Positions 34,652-44,757 of a stretch of DNA of 64,000 nt are shown piece after piece. The first letter of the stretch is position 1, and every line of letters begins with the position of its first letter. This DNA is from RBG-16-66-20 sp040752005 (GTDB lineage Bacteria; Pseudomonadota; Gammaproteobacteria; Burkholderiales; SG8-39): the NCBI GenBank assembly GCA_040752005.1, contig JBFMFX010000004.1, forward strand, positions 1 to 64,000, given 5' to 3'. The position numbers were made by a program, and so were the translations under genes. The notes below the pieces were generated by a model that saw nothing but the letters and a program-made list of their open reading frames with translations, was not told where the DNA came from and did not search any database.

Positions 34652-36610
34652 ATGGCGGGCGCGCCCGCGGCAGGGCCGGCCGAGGCCGTCTGGCGGCCGG
34701 ATGCGACCACGATCGCGCAGGCGAATCTCACCGCCTTCATGCGCGCGCTCGGGGTCGAGAGCTACGAGGCGCTGCTTGCGCGCGCGGACCGAGAGCCCGA
34801 GTGGTTCTATAGCGGACTGCTGCGCTATCTCGACTGGCGCTTCTACCGCCCGTGCGAGCGCGTGCTCGACGACTCGCGCGGCGCGCCGTGGACCCGCTGG
34901 GGCGTAGGCGGCACGACCAACGTGGTGCTGAACGCGCTCGACCGCTGGCGAGGCACGCCGGTGTACGAGAAGACCGCGCTCGTCTGGGAGGGCGAGGACG
35001 GCGCGCGGCGCGAGTACACCTACGCGGCGCTCGATCGCGAGGTCTGCCGCGCCGCCGGCATGCTGCGTTCGCTCAGGCTCGGATGCGGCGACGTCGTCGC
35101 GATCTACCTGCCGAACATTCCCGAGGCGATGATCGCGATGCTCGCGGCGGCGAAGGTGGGCGCCATCGCGATGCCGCTGTTCTCCGGCTTCGGCTCCGAC
35201 GCGATCCGTTCCCGCCTCGAGCTGGGCGGTGCGAAGGCGATCATCACCGCCGACGGAGCCGCGCGCCGCGGCAAGCTCGCCGACGCCAAGGCGGCCGTGG
35301 ACGAGGCGGCGAAGGATCTGCCGGAGCTGAAGCACGTCGTGGTGGTGAGGCACGCGGGCAACGCGATCGCATGGCGCGCCGGGCGCGACCGCTGGTGGCA
35401 CGAGCTTGTCGCAGGGCAGCCGGCCGAGGCGCCGACCGAGGCAATGGGCGCCGACGACCCGTACCTGCTCGTGTTCACTTCCGGCACCACCGGCAAACCG
35501 AAGGGCGTCGTGCACGCGCATCTCGGTTTTCCGGTCAAGATCGTCATGGACCTCGCGCTGGTGATGGACTTCAAGCGCGAGGACCGCCTGCTCTGGATGT
35601 CGGACATGGGCTGGGTGGTCGGGCCGCTCATCGTGTACGCCACGCCGATCATGGGAGGAACGCTGGTGCTTGCCGAGGGCGCGCCCAATTACCCGGATCC
35701 GGATCGCATGTGGCGGCTGGTCGCCGAGCACGGCGTGACCTACCTCGGTGTCGCGCCGACCACGATCCGCACCTTCGTCGCCCAGGGAAGCGAACCCTGG
35801 AAGTCGTACGATCTTTCGCGCCTGCGGATCATGGTTTCCAGCGGCGAGCCGTGGACGCCGGAGGCCTGGTGGTGGCTGTTCGAGCGCGTCGGCGGGCGGC
35901 GCGTGCCGCTCCTCAACTTCTCCGGCGGTACCGAGATGATGGGCATCCTCGGCTGTTGCGTGCTGCGGCCGCTCAAGCCCTGCGCGTTCAACACCCCGGT
36001 GCCGGGCACCGGCGCCGATGTGGTGGACGAGGCGGGGCGCTCGGTTGCGCCGGGCGTCGTCGGCGAGCTGGTGATGCGCCGGCCGGTGATCGGGCTCACG
36101 AGGAGCCTGTGGAAGGACGACGAGCGCTACCTCGCGAATTACTGGAGCACGTGGCCCGGCCTGTGGCACCACGGCGATTTCGCGAGCCGCGATGCCGACG
36201 GCCACTGGTACATCTGGGGACGATCGGACGACACGCTCAAGATCGCCGGCAAGCGCACCGGGCCCGCCGAAATCGAGGCGCTCGCGATGGCGACCGGCAA
36301 GCTCGGCGAGGCCGCCGCGATCGGCGTGCCCGACCCGATCAAGGGCTCGGCGCTCGTTCTGGTTTGCGCGCCCCGGCCGGGCGTCGCGGCCGACGATGCG
36401 CTGCGCGAGGAGCTGTCGCAGGCGGTGGTCCGCGGCCTCGGCGTTCCATTCAGGCCGCGCGAGGTCGTTTTCGTCTCCGATCTGCCCAAGACGAGGAACC
36501 TCAAGATCATGCGCCGCGTCATCCGCGCCGCGTACCTCGGCGAGAATCCGGGCGACCTGTCATCGCTCGTGAACCCCGACTCGATCCGCGAGATCCGGGC
36601 ACGGCGGTAG
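34652..36610 (+). CDS. AMP-forming acyl-CoA synthetase (acetyl-CoA-synthetase-like)
   Basis: 652 residues of the ANL superfamily. Motifs in order: LLVFTSGTTGKPKGVVH (P-loop), NFSGGTEMMG, WHHGDFASRDADGHWYIWGRSDDTLKIAGKR (hinge), and the C-terminal Lys in PKTRNLKIMRR. Length and the CAFNTPVPGTGADVVDE region suggest acetyl/propionyl- or acetoacetyl-CoA synthetase relatives; exact substrate uncertain. Closely follows the DUF2892 gene. Confidence 0.8.
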   Translation: MAGAPAAGPAEAVWRPDATTIAQANLTAFMRALGVESYEALLARADREPEWFYSGLLRYLDWRFYRPCERVLDDSRGAPWTRWGVGGTTNVVLNALDRWRGTPVYEKTALVWEGEDGARREYTYAALDREVCRAAGMLRSLRLGCGDVVAIYLPNIPEAMIAMLAAAKVGAIAMPLFSGFGSDAIRSRLELGGAKAIITADGAARRGKLADAKAAVDEAAKDLPELKHVVVVRHAGNAIAWRAGRDRWWHELVAGQPAEAPTEAMGADDPYLLVFTSGTTGKPKGVVHAHLGFPVKIVMDLALVMDFKREDRLLWMSDMGWVVGPLIVYATPIMGGTLVLAEGAPNYPDPDRMWRLVAEHGVTYLGVAPTTIRTFVAQGSEPWKSYDLSRLRIMVSSGEPWTPEAWWWLFERVGGRRVPLLNFSGGTEMMGILGCCVLRPLKPCAFNTPVPGTGADVVDEAGRSVAPGVVGELVMRRPVIGLTRSLWKDDERYLANYWSTWPGLWHHGDFASRDADGHWYIWGRSDDTLKIAGKRTGPAEIEALAMATGKLGEAAAIGVPDPIKGSALVLVCAPRPGVAADDALREELSQAVVRGLGVPFRPREVVFVSDLPKTRNLKIMRRVIRAAYLGENPGDLSSLVNPDSIREIRARR

Positions 36611-36846
36611 CGCCGGCAGCGCCGGAATCGCCCGGTACCCGGGCGCGCGCATGCCGCGCGAGGCGCCTTGCGCCAACAAGCCCGTAGCCGGCGCAGCCGA
36701 GCGGCGAGCGCTAGCTGTGAAGCCTCAAGAGGCTGTTTCTGGACGGCCTTCGCAACTAGGCCCCGAAATCATCCGAGCGCCGAAGCAGGCAGCCGTCCGC
36801 GTGTCCCTCGTCCAGGTTCCGGCAAGAAGCCCGACAGCGGCGTGGG

Positions 36847-37170
36847 TTACTTGACGTCGATTGTGCGCGCGATCCGCTCGCCTTTCTCGTTGACATGAGT
36901 CACGGTGACGATGCGGTCGCGAAGCGCGGGGAGAAAGACCGTTTCGCTGCCTTTCTGAATCATCGTGCCGAGCGGCACTTTGATAGCGACCCGTTCCCGC
37001 TTCGCGGTCTCGAGCACCATCGTTCCTTCGCAGCCGCCAGGTTTGAACGTGCAGGCGGTGAGCTTGGTGCTCAGAACCTTGCCTTCGATTTTCTCCTCGG
37101 CGACAGTCGCTCCGGATAGGGCGTAAAGCGCTCCTGCGAGCGTCGCGGTCAAGAACAACCTGCCACGCAT
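36847..37170 (-). CDS. Small secreted protein, last gene of the ABC operon
   Basis: 107 residues. Signal peptide MRGRLFLTATLAGALYALSG...VAE, then a beta-rich mature part of ~83 residues with a Cys pair (TACTFKPGGCEG) that could form a disulfide or bind metal. Family not recognised; OB-fold-like by eye. It begins 21 bases after the ABC ATPase, so it is likely a periplasmic partner of that transporter. Confidence 0.7.
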   Translation of the reverse strand: MRGRLFLTATLAGALYALSGATVAEEKIEGKVLSTKLTACTFKPGGCEGTMVLETAKRERVAIKVPLGTMIQKGSETVFLPALRDRIVTVTHVNEKGERIARTIDVK

Positions 37171-37191
37171 GTCTTTCTCCTTTCACTGTGG

Positions 37192-37863
<672 letters not shown>

Positions 37864-37867
37864 GGCC

Positions 37868-39124
37868 CTACTCCCGTCTCATGGCTTGGAGCGGCGAGAG
37901 CCGCACGAGGTGCGCGAGGCCGTGCGCACTGCCGGCGACGGACACGAGCGCGACAACCGCCACCACGACTGCGAGCTGCTCCGCGTCGAGCGCCGCGGAA
38001 ACACTTAACACCTCGAGCAGCGTGTCCTTGTATTGCGCGGGCAGGAATGGCCCCACGGCCAGCGCGAATGCCTGCCTCGCGAGCGGTGTTCCGACGCCGA
38101 GATACAGGAACAGACCGAGTGCGCTGCCGGCAAGGCCGTAGGCGAACGCCTCGGCAAGAAAGGCGACCGCGATCGAGCCGTTCGGGGCGCCGATCGCCTT
38201 CAGCGTGCCGATCTCCCACGCGCGCTCGCGCACCACGAGTAGCATCGCCAAATACACGATCACCACAAGCAGCAGCGCGGAAAGCGCCATGCCTGCGGCC
38301 GTTAGCCGCCGTACCGCGCGCGTCGTCGTCGTCTGGAACTCGGCGACGCTGGTCGGGGCGATGATGTCAGCCTGATCGCCAAGCGCAGCGCGGATCGCGC
38401 GCTCGACCAAAGGCACGTTGGCGGCGGAATCCGCCTTGACGTACAGCCACGACAGCCCCCGCGGCACGCCGTAGATGTCGCGGAACGTGTCGAGCGGCAG
38501 GAAGAGCTGCATGTCGCCGAAGACATAGCCGCTTGAGTAGATGCCGACGATCGCGAGCTTCGCCGCCGGACGGTCGAGCGCAAAGATCACCGGGTGCGTG
38601 CGCGTCAGATCGAGCGTGAGCTCCGCGGGGAGCTTATCCGGATGTATCCCCGCCCAGCGCGCAAAGCCCTGGCCGATCACCGCGACCCTCTTGCCGCGGT
38701 CCGCCTCTGTGAGGTCGCGGCCGGAAACGAGCTTTCCGATGCCCGCCTCGCCGTGCGATTCGAGCCGCTTGGTGTCTCCCGGATTGAAGCCGACGACCAT
38801 CGCGAAGTTGTGTCCCTCGGTGGGCGTCATGGCGAGCAGATAAGGCTCGACTTTCGCGACGTGCGGGATCGCCCGGAGTTTGTCGAGCGCCTCCGACGGC
38901 AGGATGTCCGACTGCCCGACCATGTTGACGTGACCCATGGAGCCCGCCGCGCGGACCTGCAGCGTCGCGTCAACGCTGCGCTGCAGGGCGTCGGTGTACG
39001 CTTCGACCGCCCGGCCGATTGTCTGCATGACGAGCATCAACAAAACACCGGCGCCGCCCAGCATCGTGACCGCCACCAGCCGGGAGACGCTGCGCGCGGC
39101 ATTGCGAAAACCGAGCGACACCAT
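37868..39124 (-). CDS. FtsX/MacB-type ABC permease 2
   Basis: 418 residues: one N-terminal helix (~15-35), a large periplasmic domain (~40-270) and three C-terminal helices; EIGTLKAIGAPNGSI is the coupling-helix motif. ATG two bases after the stop of permease 1; GAGCG upstream. It is paired with a second permease of the same layout, so the transporter is a heterodimer. Confidence 0.85.
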   Translation of the reverse strand: MVSLGFRNAARSVSRLVAVTMLGGAGVLLMLVMQTIGRAVEAYTDALQRSVDATLQVRAAGSMGHVNMVGQSDILPSEALDKLRAIPHVAKVEPYLLAMTPTEGHNFAMVVGFNPGDTKRLESHGEAGIGKLVSGRDLTEADRGKRVAVIGQGFARWAGIHPDKLPAELTLDLTRTHPVIFALDRPAAKLAIVGIYSSGYVFGDMQLFLPLDTFRDIYGVPRGLSWLYVKADSAANVPLVERAIRAALGDQADIIAPTSVAEFQTTTTRAVRRLTAAGMALSALLLVVIVYLAMLLVVRERAWEIGTLKAIGAPNGSIAVAFLAEAFAYGLAGSALGLFLYLGVGTPLARQAFALAVGPFLPAQYKDTLLEVLSVSAALDAEQLAVVVAVVALVSVAGSAHGLAHLVRLSPLQAMRRE

Positions 39125-39126
39125 GT

Positions 39127-40341
39127 TCAAGCCTCGCTCCGGATCGCCTCGATCGGACGCAGCGTCCAGGCCTTCGCCACAGGGTAGAGGCTGCCGAGGG
39201 CGGCGAAGGCGATCGCCCCGAGCAGGATCCAGCCGAGCGCGTCGAGCGGGGCGGGGAGCGCGACGCCGAGCGCCCGGCCCAGCGGCGCGGCGAACACCGC
39301 TGCGACCAGCACCGCGCCGAACGCGCCGACGCCGCTCAGGCACAGCGCCTCGCTGACGAACTGGATCGCGATCTCCCGGTTCGACGCGCCAATCGCCTTG
39401 AGCGTACCGATCTCGGCCATGCGCTCGCGCAGGGCGAGCAGCATGATGGAGCCGATCAGCACCGCACCGATGGCGAAGAGCAGTACCGCGCCGAGCGCGC
39501 TCGCGAGCGCCATGCTGCCCAGTGTCGTGCGCGCGGTGGAGACCGCCTCCGGCGTGGTGACGACATCGGCCTCGGGCAGGGTCTTGAGTTCCTCGACCAG
39601 GCGCTCGACGTTGGCGACCGAGTCCACGGTAACGAAGATCTTCGACAGCTTCTTCCCGGGACTGAACGCTTCGCGGAACACCTCGATCGGCACGAACACG
39701 TGGTTGTCTCCGAAATCGTTGCCCGTGGTGTAGATGCCGATCACACGCACGCGCCTCGCCCCGATCGCGAACTCGAGCCGCGCGAGGTCGGTGCTCGCGG
39801 GGTCTGCGACACCGAGGCGTTGCTTCGCGTAGAGCTGTCCGACGATCGCGACCGGCGCGGCGGCGTCCTCGGAGCGCAAGGTGCGTCCGGCAAGGAGGCG
39901 CGCGTTCTCGTAGTCCACCTCCCCGATCGCGCGCAGCGCCGCGCCCGGACGTAGCCCGATGATCATGGCGTAGGCGTTCTTTTTGCGCGCGTCGAGCTGC
40001 GGCGCGTAGATGTATTCGTCCACCCGCGCGATATGCTTGGCGCTCGACAGGGTGCGCACGCGCTCCAGCGTCTCGGTCGTGAAGTGCCCCTCGCCGAGCG
40101 GCTTGTCGGCGCCGAAGCCGCCGGTGCCGAAGGCGCCCGCTTCACGCAGCTCGATCACGGTGCCGACACGGGCATCGAGCGATGCGATCTGCTCGCGCGT
40201 GGCGATCGCCGCCTCGATCGCCAAGGCGAGAAAGCCTGTGACGCTCGCAAGGAGCAGCACGACCACGGTCGCGCGCGCCCGGCTGCGCCAGGGATTGCGC
40301 AGCCCGCGCCCGACCGGACCAGCAATTTCGGTGAACCGCAT
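39127..40341 (-). CDS. FtsX/MacB-type ABC permease 1
   Basis: 404 residues with the same one-plus-three helix layout and EIGTLKAIGASNREI motif. First gene of the ABC operon. Its ATG lies only 12 bases after the -10 of a MerR-type promoter, so the mRNA leader is very short or absent, or the true start is slightly inside. Confidence 0.85.
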   Translation of the reverse strand: MRFTEIAGPVGRGLRNPWRSRARATVVVLLLASVTGFLALAIEAAIATREQIASLDARVGTVIELREAGAFGTGGFGADKPLGEGHFTTETLERVRTLSSAKHIARVDEYIYAPQLDARKKNAYAMIIGLRPGAALRAIGEVDYENARLLAGRTLRSEDAAAPVAIVGQLYAKQRLGVADPASTDLARLEFAIGARRVRVIGIYTTGNDFGDNHVFVPIEVFREAFSPGKKLSKIFVTVDSVANVERLVEELKTLPEADVVTTPEAVSTARTTLGSMALASALGAVLLFAIGAVLIGSIMLLALRERMAEIGTLKAIGASNREIAIQFVSEALCLSGVGAFGAVLVAAVFAAPLGRALGVALPAPLDALGWILLGAIAFAALGSLYPVAKAWTLRPIEAIRSEA

Positions 40342-40352
40342 GGACCGGCGGA

Positions 40353-40384
40353 ATCCTAGTCGCCGTACCGCGGTACGGGATCAA
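40353..40384 (-). promoter_or_regulatory. MerR-type promoter/operator for the ABC operon
   Basis: Minus strand: -35 TTGATC, a perfect 16-base palindrome CCGTACCGCGGTACGG filling the spacer, and -10 TAGGAT at a 20-base spacing. The long spacer with an operator touching the -35 is the hallmark of MerR-controlled promoters. The half-site CCGTA matches the second operator. Confidence 0.75.
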
Positions 40385-40444
40385 GCCTTTCATGGATGTG
40401 GCGGTGCGGCAAAGACCGCCGGTGCAAGACCTTCCATGCTGGAC

Positions 40445-40476
40445 TTGACTCCGTATCATGGTACGGAATGTACCGT
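40445..40476 (+). promoter_or_regulatory. MerR-type promoter/operator for the merR-P-ATPase operon
   Basis: Plus strand: -35 TTGACT, operator CCGTA-TCATGG-TACGG, spacing 20, -10 TACCGT. This is close to the classical mercury-resistance promoter (TTGACT-CCGTAC...GTACGG-AAG-TAAGGT). It stands 18 bases before the regulator ATG, so the regulator controls itself and the genes behind it. Confidence 0.8.
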
Positions 40477-40494
40477 TCTACTGGAGTCACAGAC

Positions 40495-41175
40495 ATGGAC
40501 CGCATGACCATCGGTTCAGCCGCGCGCCAATCGGGCGTAGGTGTCGAGACGATTCGGTTCTATGAGCGCAAGCGGTTAATTGCGCAGCCGCCCAAGCCGC
40601 CGGGCAGCGGGCGGCGGCTCTACGGGCCGGAGACCGTCGAACGCATCCGGTTCATCCGCCAGGCGCAGCGGCTCGGGTTTTCCCTGCGCGAGATCCAGGA
40701 GCTGCTCTCGCTTCAGGCAAACCCTTCGGCCGACTGCAGCGATGTGCGCCGCCGCGCCCTGGAGAAGATCGAGCAGGTCAACGCTCGCATCGCGCAGCTT
40801 GCAGACATCCGCAGCGCGCTGGTCCGGCTGCTCGCCGCGTGCCCGGGAAGCGGTGCGCTGGGCGCTTGCTCGATTCTCGAGGCGCTGCGCGTCTCCGAAC
40901 GAACCGAACCGGACATGCCGGCGCGTCCCTCGCGGCGCGCCGCAAAGCGAGGGAACATGAAAACCGTCACCTTTCGCGTCGCTGGGATGCACTGCGGCGG
41001 CTGCGTGAACACGCTCAAAGCGCTGCTCGGATCCGAAGCCGGTGTGCACGCCGTCGATGTGTCGCTCGAACGCGGCGAGGCGCGGCTTCTCTACGACCCC
41101 AAGCTCGCCGATCCGCAGCGACTTGCCGCAACGATCGAGAAGTCGGGCTATCGCGTCATCGGACGCGAGCCGTGA
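40495..41175 (+). CDS. MerR-family regulator with C-terminal heavy-metal-associated domain
   Basis: 226 residues. Residues 1-135 are MerR: helix-turn-helix (GSAARQSGVGVETIRFYERKRLI) and metal cysteines at 81, 116 and 125. The 35 and 9 spacing equals Cys82-117-126 of Hg(II)-sensing MerR. After a linker, residues ~155-226 form a MerP-like HMA domain with GMHCGGC (Cys167, Cys170). The frame is continuous across both parts. GGAG lies upstream of the chosen ATG. Probably senses Hg(II) or another soft metal; the HMA domain may deliver metal to the sensor or buffer it. Confidence 0.85.
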   Translation: MDRMTIGSAARQSGVGVETIRFYERKRLIAQPPKPPGSGRRLYGPETVERIRFIRQAQRLGFSLREIQELLSLQANPSADCSDVRRRALEKIEQVNARIAQLADIRSALVRLLAACPGSGALGACSILEALRVSERTEPDMPARPSRRAAKRGNMKTVTFRVAGMHCGGCVNTLKALLGSEAGVHAVDVSLERGEARLLYDPKLADPQRLAATIEKSGYRVIGREP

Positions 41176-41846
41176 TCGAGGCGGGCGCGTTCACCCTGTT
41201 CGTGCTGCCCGTGGGGCTCGGGCTGCTCGGATTCGTCGAGCCCTGCTCGATCGGTTCGACGCTGGTGTTCATCAAGTATCTGGAAGGCCGCGACGCCACC
41301 GCCAAGCTCGCGCAGGTCGGAATCTTCACCGCGGCGCGGGCACTCTTTACGGGTGCGCTCGGGCTCGCCGCGGTGGCGCTCGGCGCCGCTTTCATCGGGT
41401 TTCAAAAGGCCGGCTGGGTGCTGCTCGGCACGCTTTACGCGACGATCGGCGCGCTGTTCATCGCAGGGCGCGCGAATGTGCTGATGGTCGCCCTGGGACC
41501 CGCGCTGGCGAGGCTCTCCCCTGCCAAAGGATCGGTCGTCCTGGGAGTGCTGTTCGGATTGAACCTGCCCGCATGCGCCGCGCCGCTCATTCTCGCGCTG
41601 CTCGCGGCGGCCGCGGCAGGCGGCGCGGCAGGCGCCGCGTTTGCCGCGGGGTTCACCTCGCTCGCACTGTTCGGTCTCGCGATCTCCGCGCCGCTCGTCG
41701 CGGCGGTGTTCTTCGAGCCGGTGCGGCGCATGCTCGATCGGCTTGCGGGCCTTTCGCGGCGCATCCCTTTCTGGACCGGCGTGCTGCTCTTGCTGCTCGG
41801 CGCGTGGTCCATCCGCTTCGCCTTCGTCGCCGATATCGGCCCGTAG
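41172..41846 (+). CDS. CcdA/DsbD-like membrane protein
   Basis: 224 residues, six membrane helices. Cys in GFVEPCSIGS (helix 1) and in GLNLPACAAPLI (helix 4) match the paired cysteines by which CcdA/DsbD move reducing power across the membrane. Its GTG overlaps the regulator stop by four bases (GTGA), so translation is coupled. In a metal locus it may supply periplasmic thiols or move metal. Confidence 0.78.
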   Translation: MIEAGAFTLFVLPVGLGLLGFVEPCSIGSTLVFIKYLEGRDATAKLAQVGIFTAARALFTGALGLAAVALGAAFIGFQKAGWVLLGTLYATIGALFIAGRANVLMVALGPALARLSPAKGSVVLGVLFGLNLPACAAPLILALLAAAAAGGAAGAAFAAGFTSLALFGLAISAPLVAAVFFEPVRRMLDRLAGLSRRIPFWTGVLLLLLGAWSIRFAFVADIGP

Positions 41847-41877
41847 CGCGCGGCTGTCACGTTTCATGGAGGCAGTC

Positions 41878-44328
41878 ATGAGTACTGCAACAACGTCAGC
41901 CCTCGACACCACAAGCTTCTGGACCGAGGAGCCGGCGAGCCGGCCGGACCGCAGGCGCATCCGCGCCCGCATTGGCGGGCTGCACTGCTCGCTGTGTACC
42001 CGAACGATCGAGAGGGCGCTCGGGCGCCATGACGGGGTGCACAAGGTAGCCGTCAGCCTGACCCACGAGCAGGCGCTCGTCGAGTACGACCCGGCCCGTG
42101 TCGGCCCCGCGGAGCTGCTGGAGACCTTGCGCGACATGGGCTACACGATCTCCGACCCGCGCAAGCTTCGTCCGTACCAGGAAGAGGAGCGAGATCTGGT
42201 GCGGGAAGGGCAGCGCTTTCTCGCTGCGGTGTGCCTGAGCATCGTCGCCATCGCTCTGATCGCGAATCCCTCCCGAGTATGGCTCGTTGCGATCGACGCC
42301 ATCGCGGTGGCGAGCCTTGCGGCATTCGTGTTCCTCGTGCTGAGGCCGAAAGGCCTCGGCGCGGCGCTCGTCGGCGCGTTCGGTCTCGCCGGGCTCGCGT
42401 TCGCGCTGGTCTGGGCGAAGCAGACGGCGGGCCTGCAGGGCGTGGCGCCGTGGCTGGTGGGTGCGCTCGCGGTGCTGCAGGTGTTCGTGGTTGCCCGCCA
42501 CATCCTCGCGATGGCGCTGCAGGCGCTCGCGCGCCGCATCCTCAATCAGCACGTGCTGCTCGAAGCGGGTGCCTTCGCCGGGCTCGCCGGCGGTACCCTC
42601 GGGCTGGTTCTCGACCGCCCCGACTATCCGACCGCGCCCTTCTTCGCGGTGGCGATCCTGGTGAGCACCTATCACCTTTTCTCGGAGTGGCTCTCGCTGA
42701 TCGTCAAGACGCGCAGCTCCCAGGCGGTGAAGCGGCTGCTGGAACTCCAGCCGGAGACCGCGCGCGTGGTGCGCGCCGGCGCCGAGATCGAAGTGCCGAT
42801 CGAAGAGGTCGCGGTGGGCGAGCTGGTGCGCGTTCGCCCCGGGGAGCGCGTGCCGGTGGACGGCGTCGTGGCAATGGGACATTCGACGCTCAACCAGTCG
42901 CTCGTCACGGGCGAACCGATCCCGGTCGAGAGGCGCGAGGGCGACAGCGTGATCGGCGGCTCGATCAACGGCACGGGGACACTCGTGGTGCGCGTCACCG
43001 CGGTAGGCGAGGAGTCTTTCCTCAACCGCGTGGTCCGCGAGGTGGAGCACGCGCGCGCGCTCAAGCCCGGCATCCTGCACCTCGTTGATCGCGTGCTCGT
43101 GGTTTACACACCCGTCGTGCTCGGCGGCGCCGCGCTCGCCCTGCTCGGCTGGCTCGCCGGCTCCTGGCTGGCCAGCGGAGAGGTGGATCTCGAGCGCGCG
43201 GTGTTCGCCGCGTTGAGCATGCTCGTGATGGGCTATCCGTGTGCGGTCGGCATCTCGGCCCCGCTTTCGATCGTGCGCGGCGCGGGGCTCGCGGCCGAGC
43301 ACGGCATCCTCATGCGCACCGGCGAAGCCTTCCAGGGGTTCCGGCTGGTGACGACCGTGGTACTCGACAAGACGGGCACCCTCACCGCCGGCAAGCCCGA
43401 GCTGCGCGAAATCGAGGTCGCCGATAGCACCGACGCTGAAGTGCTTGCGATCGCCGCGGCGGCGGAATCCTCTTCCGAACATCCGCTTGCGCAGGCAACG
43501 CTGCGCGGCGCCCTGGAGCGTCGCGTCGTTCCGCCTGAAATCGAATCGTTCGAAGCCGTTCCAGGCCGCGGCGTCGTCGCGCGCATCGGCGGCGAGGAGA
43601 TCGTCGTCGGCAGCCCTGCGTTCCTGATCGCTTCACGGATTGATATCGCGCCGCTTGCGGCGCGTATGGTCGAGCTCGAGGAACGCGGCCGCACGGTGAT
43701 CGCCGTGGCGCGCGGCGGCAAGCTTCTCGGCGCGCTCGCGTTCGGCGATGTGCCGCGCGCGGAGGCGGCGGACGCCATCGCGCAGCTCAAGCGCGAGGGA
43801 CTGCGCGTCGTGCTCGTGACCGGGGACAACGCCCGCGCGGCCGAGCGCGTGGCGCACGACGTCGGGATCGAAGAAGTGCACGCCGGTGTGCTGCCGGGCG
43901 AGAAAGCACAGCTGATCCGGCGGCTGCAACGCGCCGGCCGCGTCGCCATGGTGGGTGACGGCATCAACGATGCTCCCGCCCTCATGCAGGCCGACGTCGG
44001 CATCGCGATGGGCGGCGGCACCGACATCGCCATCGAGTCGGCCGACATCATCGTGCTTTCCAACCGCCTCGACGCCGTGCCGATCGCGCGCGAGGTGAGC
44101 CGCGCGAGCTACCGCAAGATGGTGCAGAACGTGACGCTCGCCTTCCTCTTCAACGGCGTGGGCATTCCGCTTGCGGCGACAGGGCTAGTCTACCCGGTCT
44201 GGGCCATGGCGGCGATGGCGCTAAGCGTCACGGCGATCTTCTTCAACTCGCTGTGGGGCCGGCCGCGGATGTTCTTCGACGCGATCCTGAGTGTGGGCCG
44301 CCCGGCTGCGGTGGAGAAACCGGCCTGA
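41878..44328 (+). CDS. Heavy-metal P-type ATPase with GYPC motif
   Basis: 816 residues. HMA domain with GLHCSLC (Cys37, Cys40), about eight helices, actuator TGEP (345), phosphorylation Asp497 in DKTGT, SSSEHPLAQ, and GDGINDAPAL. The helix-6 motif is YPC (453-455) in place of the CPC of Cu pumps, so one membrane metal ligand is lost. GGAGG precedes the ATG at 41878, which is better than ATG 41866. It is 31 bases after the CcdA-like gene. Metal unknown; P1B type, export probable. Confidence 0.87.
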   Translation: MSTATTSALDTTSFWTEEPASRPDRRRIRARIGGLHCSLCTRTIERALGRHDGVHKVAVSLTHEQALVEYDPARVGPAELLETLRDMGYTISDPRKLRPYQEEERDLVREGQRFLAAVCLSIVAIALIANPSRVWLVAIDAIAVASLAAFVFLVLRPKGLGAALVGAFGLAGLAFALVWAKQTAGLQGVAPWLVGALAVLQVFVVARHILAMALQALARRILNQHVLLEAGAFAGLAGGTLGLVLDRPDYPTAPFFAVAILVSTYHLFSEWLSLIVKTRSSQAVKRLLELQPETARVVRAGAEIEVPIEEVAVGELVRVRPGERVPVDGVVAMGHSTLNQSLVTGEPIPVERREGDSVIGGSINGTGTLVVRVTAVGEESFLNRVVREVEHARALKPGILHLVDRVLVVYTPVVLGGAALALLGWLAGSWLASGEVDLERAVFAALSMLVMGYPCAVGISAPLSIVRGAGLAAEHGILMRTGEAFQGFRLVTTVVLDKTGTLTAGKPELREIEVADSTDAEVLAIAAAAESSSEHPLAQATLRGALERRVVPPEIESFEAVPGRGVVARIGGEEIVVGSPAFLIASRIDIAPLAARMVELEERGRTVIAVARGGKLLGALAFGDVPRAEAADAIAQLKREGLRVVLVTGDNARAAERVAHDVGIEEVHAGVLPGEKAQLIRRLQRAGRVAMVGDGINDAPALMQADVGIAMGGGTDIAIESADIIVLSNRLDAVPIAREVSRASYRKMVQNVTLAFLFNGVGIPLAATGLVYPVWAMAAMALSVTAIFFNSLWGRPRMFFDAILSVGRPAAVEKPA

Positions 44329-44618
44329 GGCCGGCATTGATTCGCAGCTCCCCGTCTGGCCTGCTGGCCGCGCGGGCGCGGCCTGTGCGACGATGGATCA
44401 TGCTGATATTCGCGGGTTGGTTACCGGCCTTTCATCGGTACGTCGCGGGGCTGCCTCGCTCCAGCGTCGGGGATCATCACGCGGGGTGCCCGCATAGCCG
44501 GATCGAGGGCTCCCCTCATCGTGCACGCTGCGCATCGCGTTGCCGATCCGGCGCGTATGGGTCGGTTCCGCGATCGCTCTCCTTGTTCGGGGGGTCTGCT
44601 CCTGTGGCACGAACTGGC
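44329..44618. other. Intergenic stretch after the P-type ATPase
   Basis: No supported gene. The minus frame 44398..44610 lies directly behind the transposase-like tail and has the Arg/Thr/Pro-rich look of sequence after IS110-type transposases, so it may be more of the same debris. No terminal repeat was found. Confidence 0.35.
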
Positions 44619-44705
44619 TCAGGCACCCGGATTCACCTGCCGGGCGATGCTCCAGACGAAGCCGGCGAGCTCGCGGACAATCGCGACGCAGCGCTGCCAG
44701 AAGTG
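44619..44705 (-). mobile_element. Possible IS110-type transposase tail
   Basis: Minus frame ending FWQRCVAIVRELAGFVWSIARQV...A before TGA 44619. The motif RELAGFVWSIA resembles the C-terminal end of IS110/IS116-type transposases as I recall them. Nothing of the catalytic domain is present. Very short, so weak. Confidence 0.35.
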
Positions 44706-44757
44706 ATGGTCTGATTGCCCAGCCCGACGCTCCGCCTCCGCCGTCGGGCCATGATGT

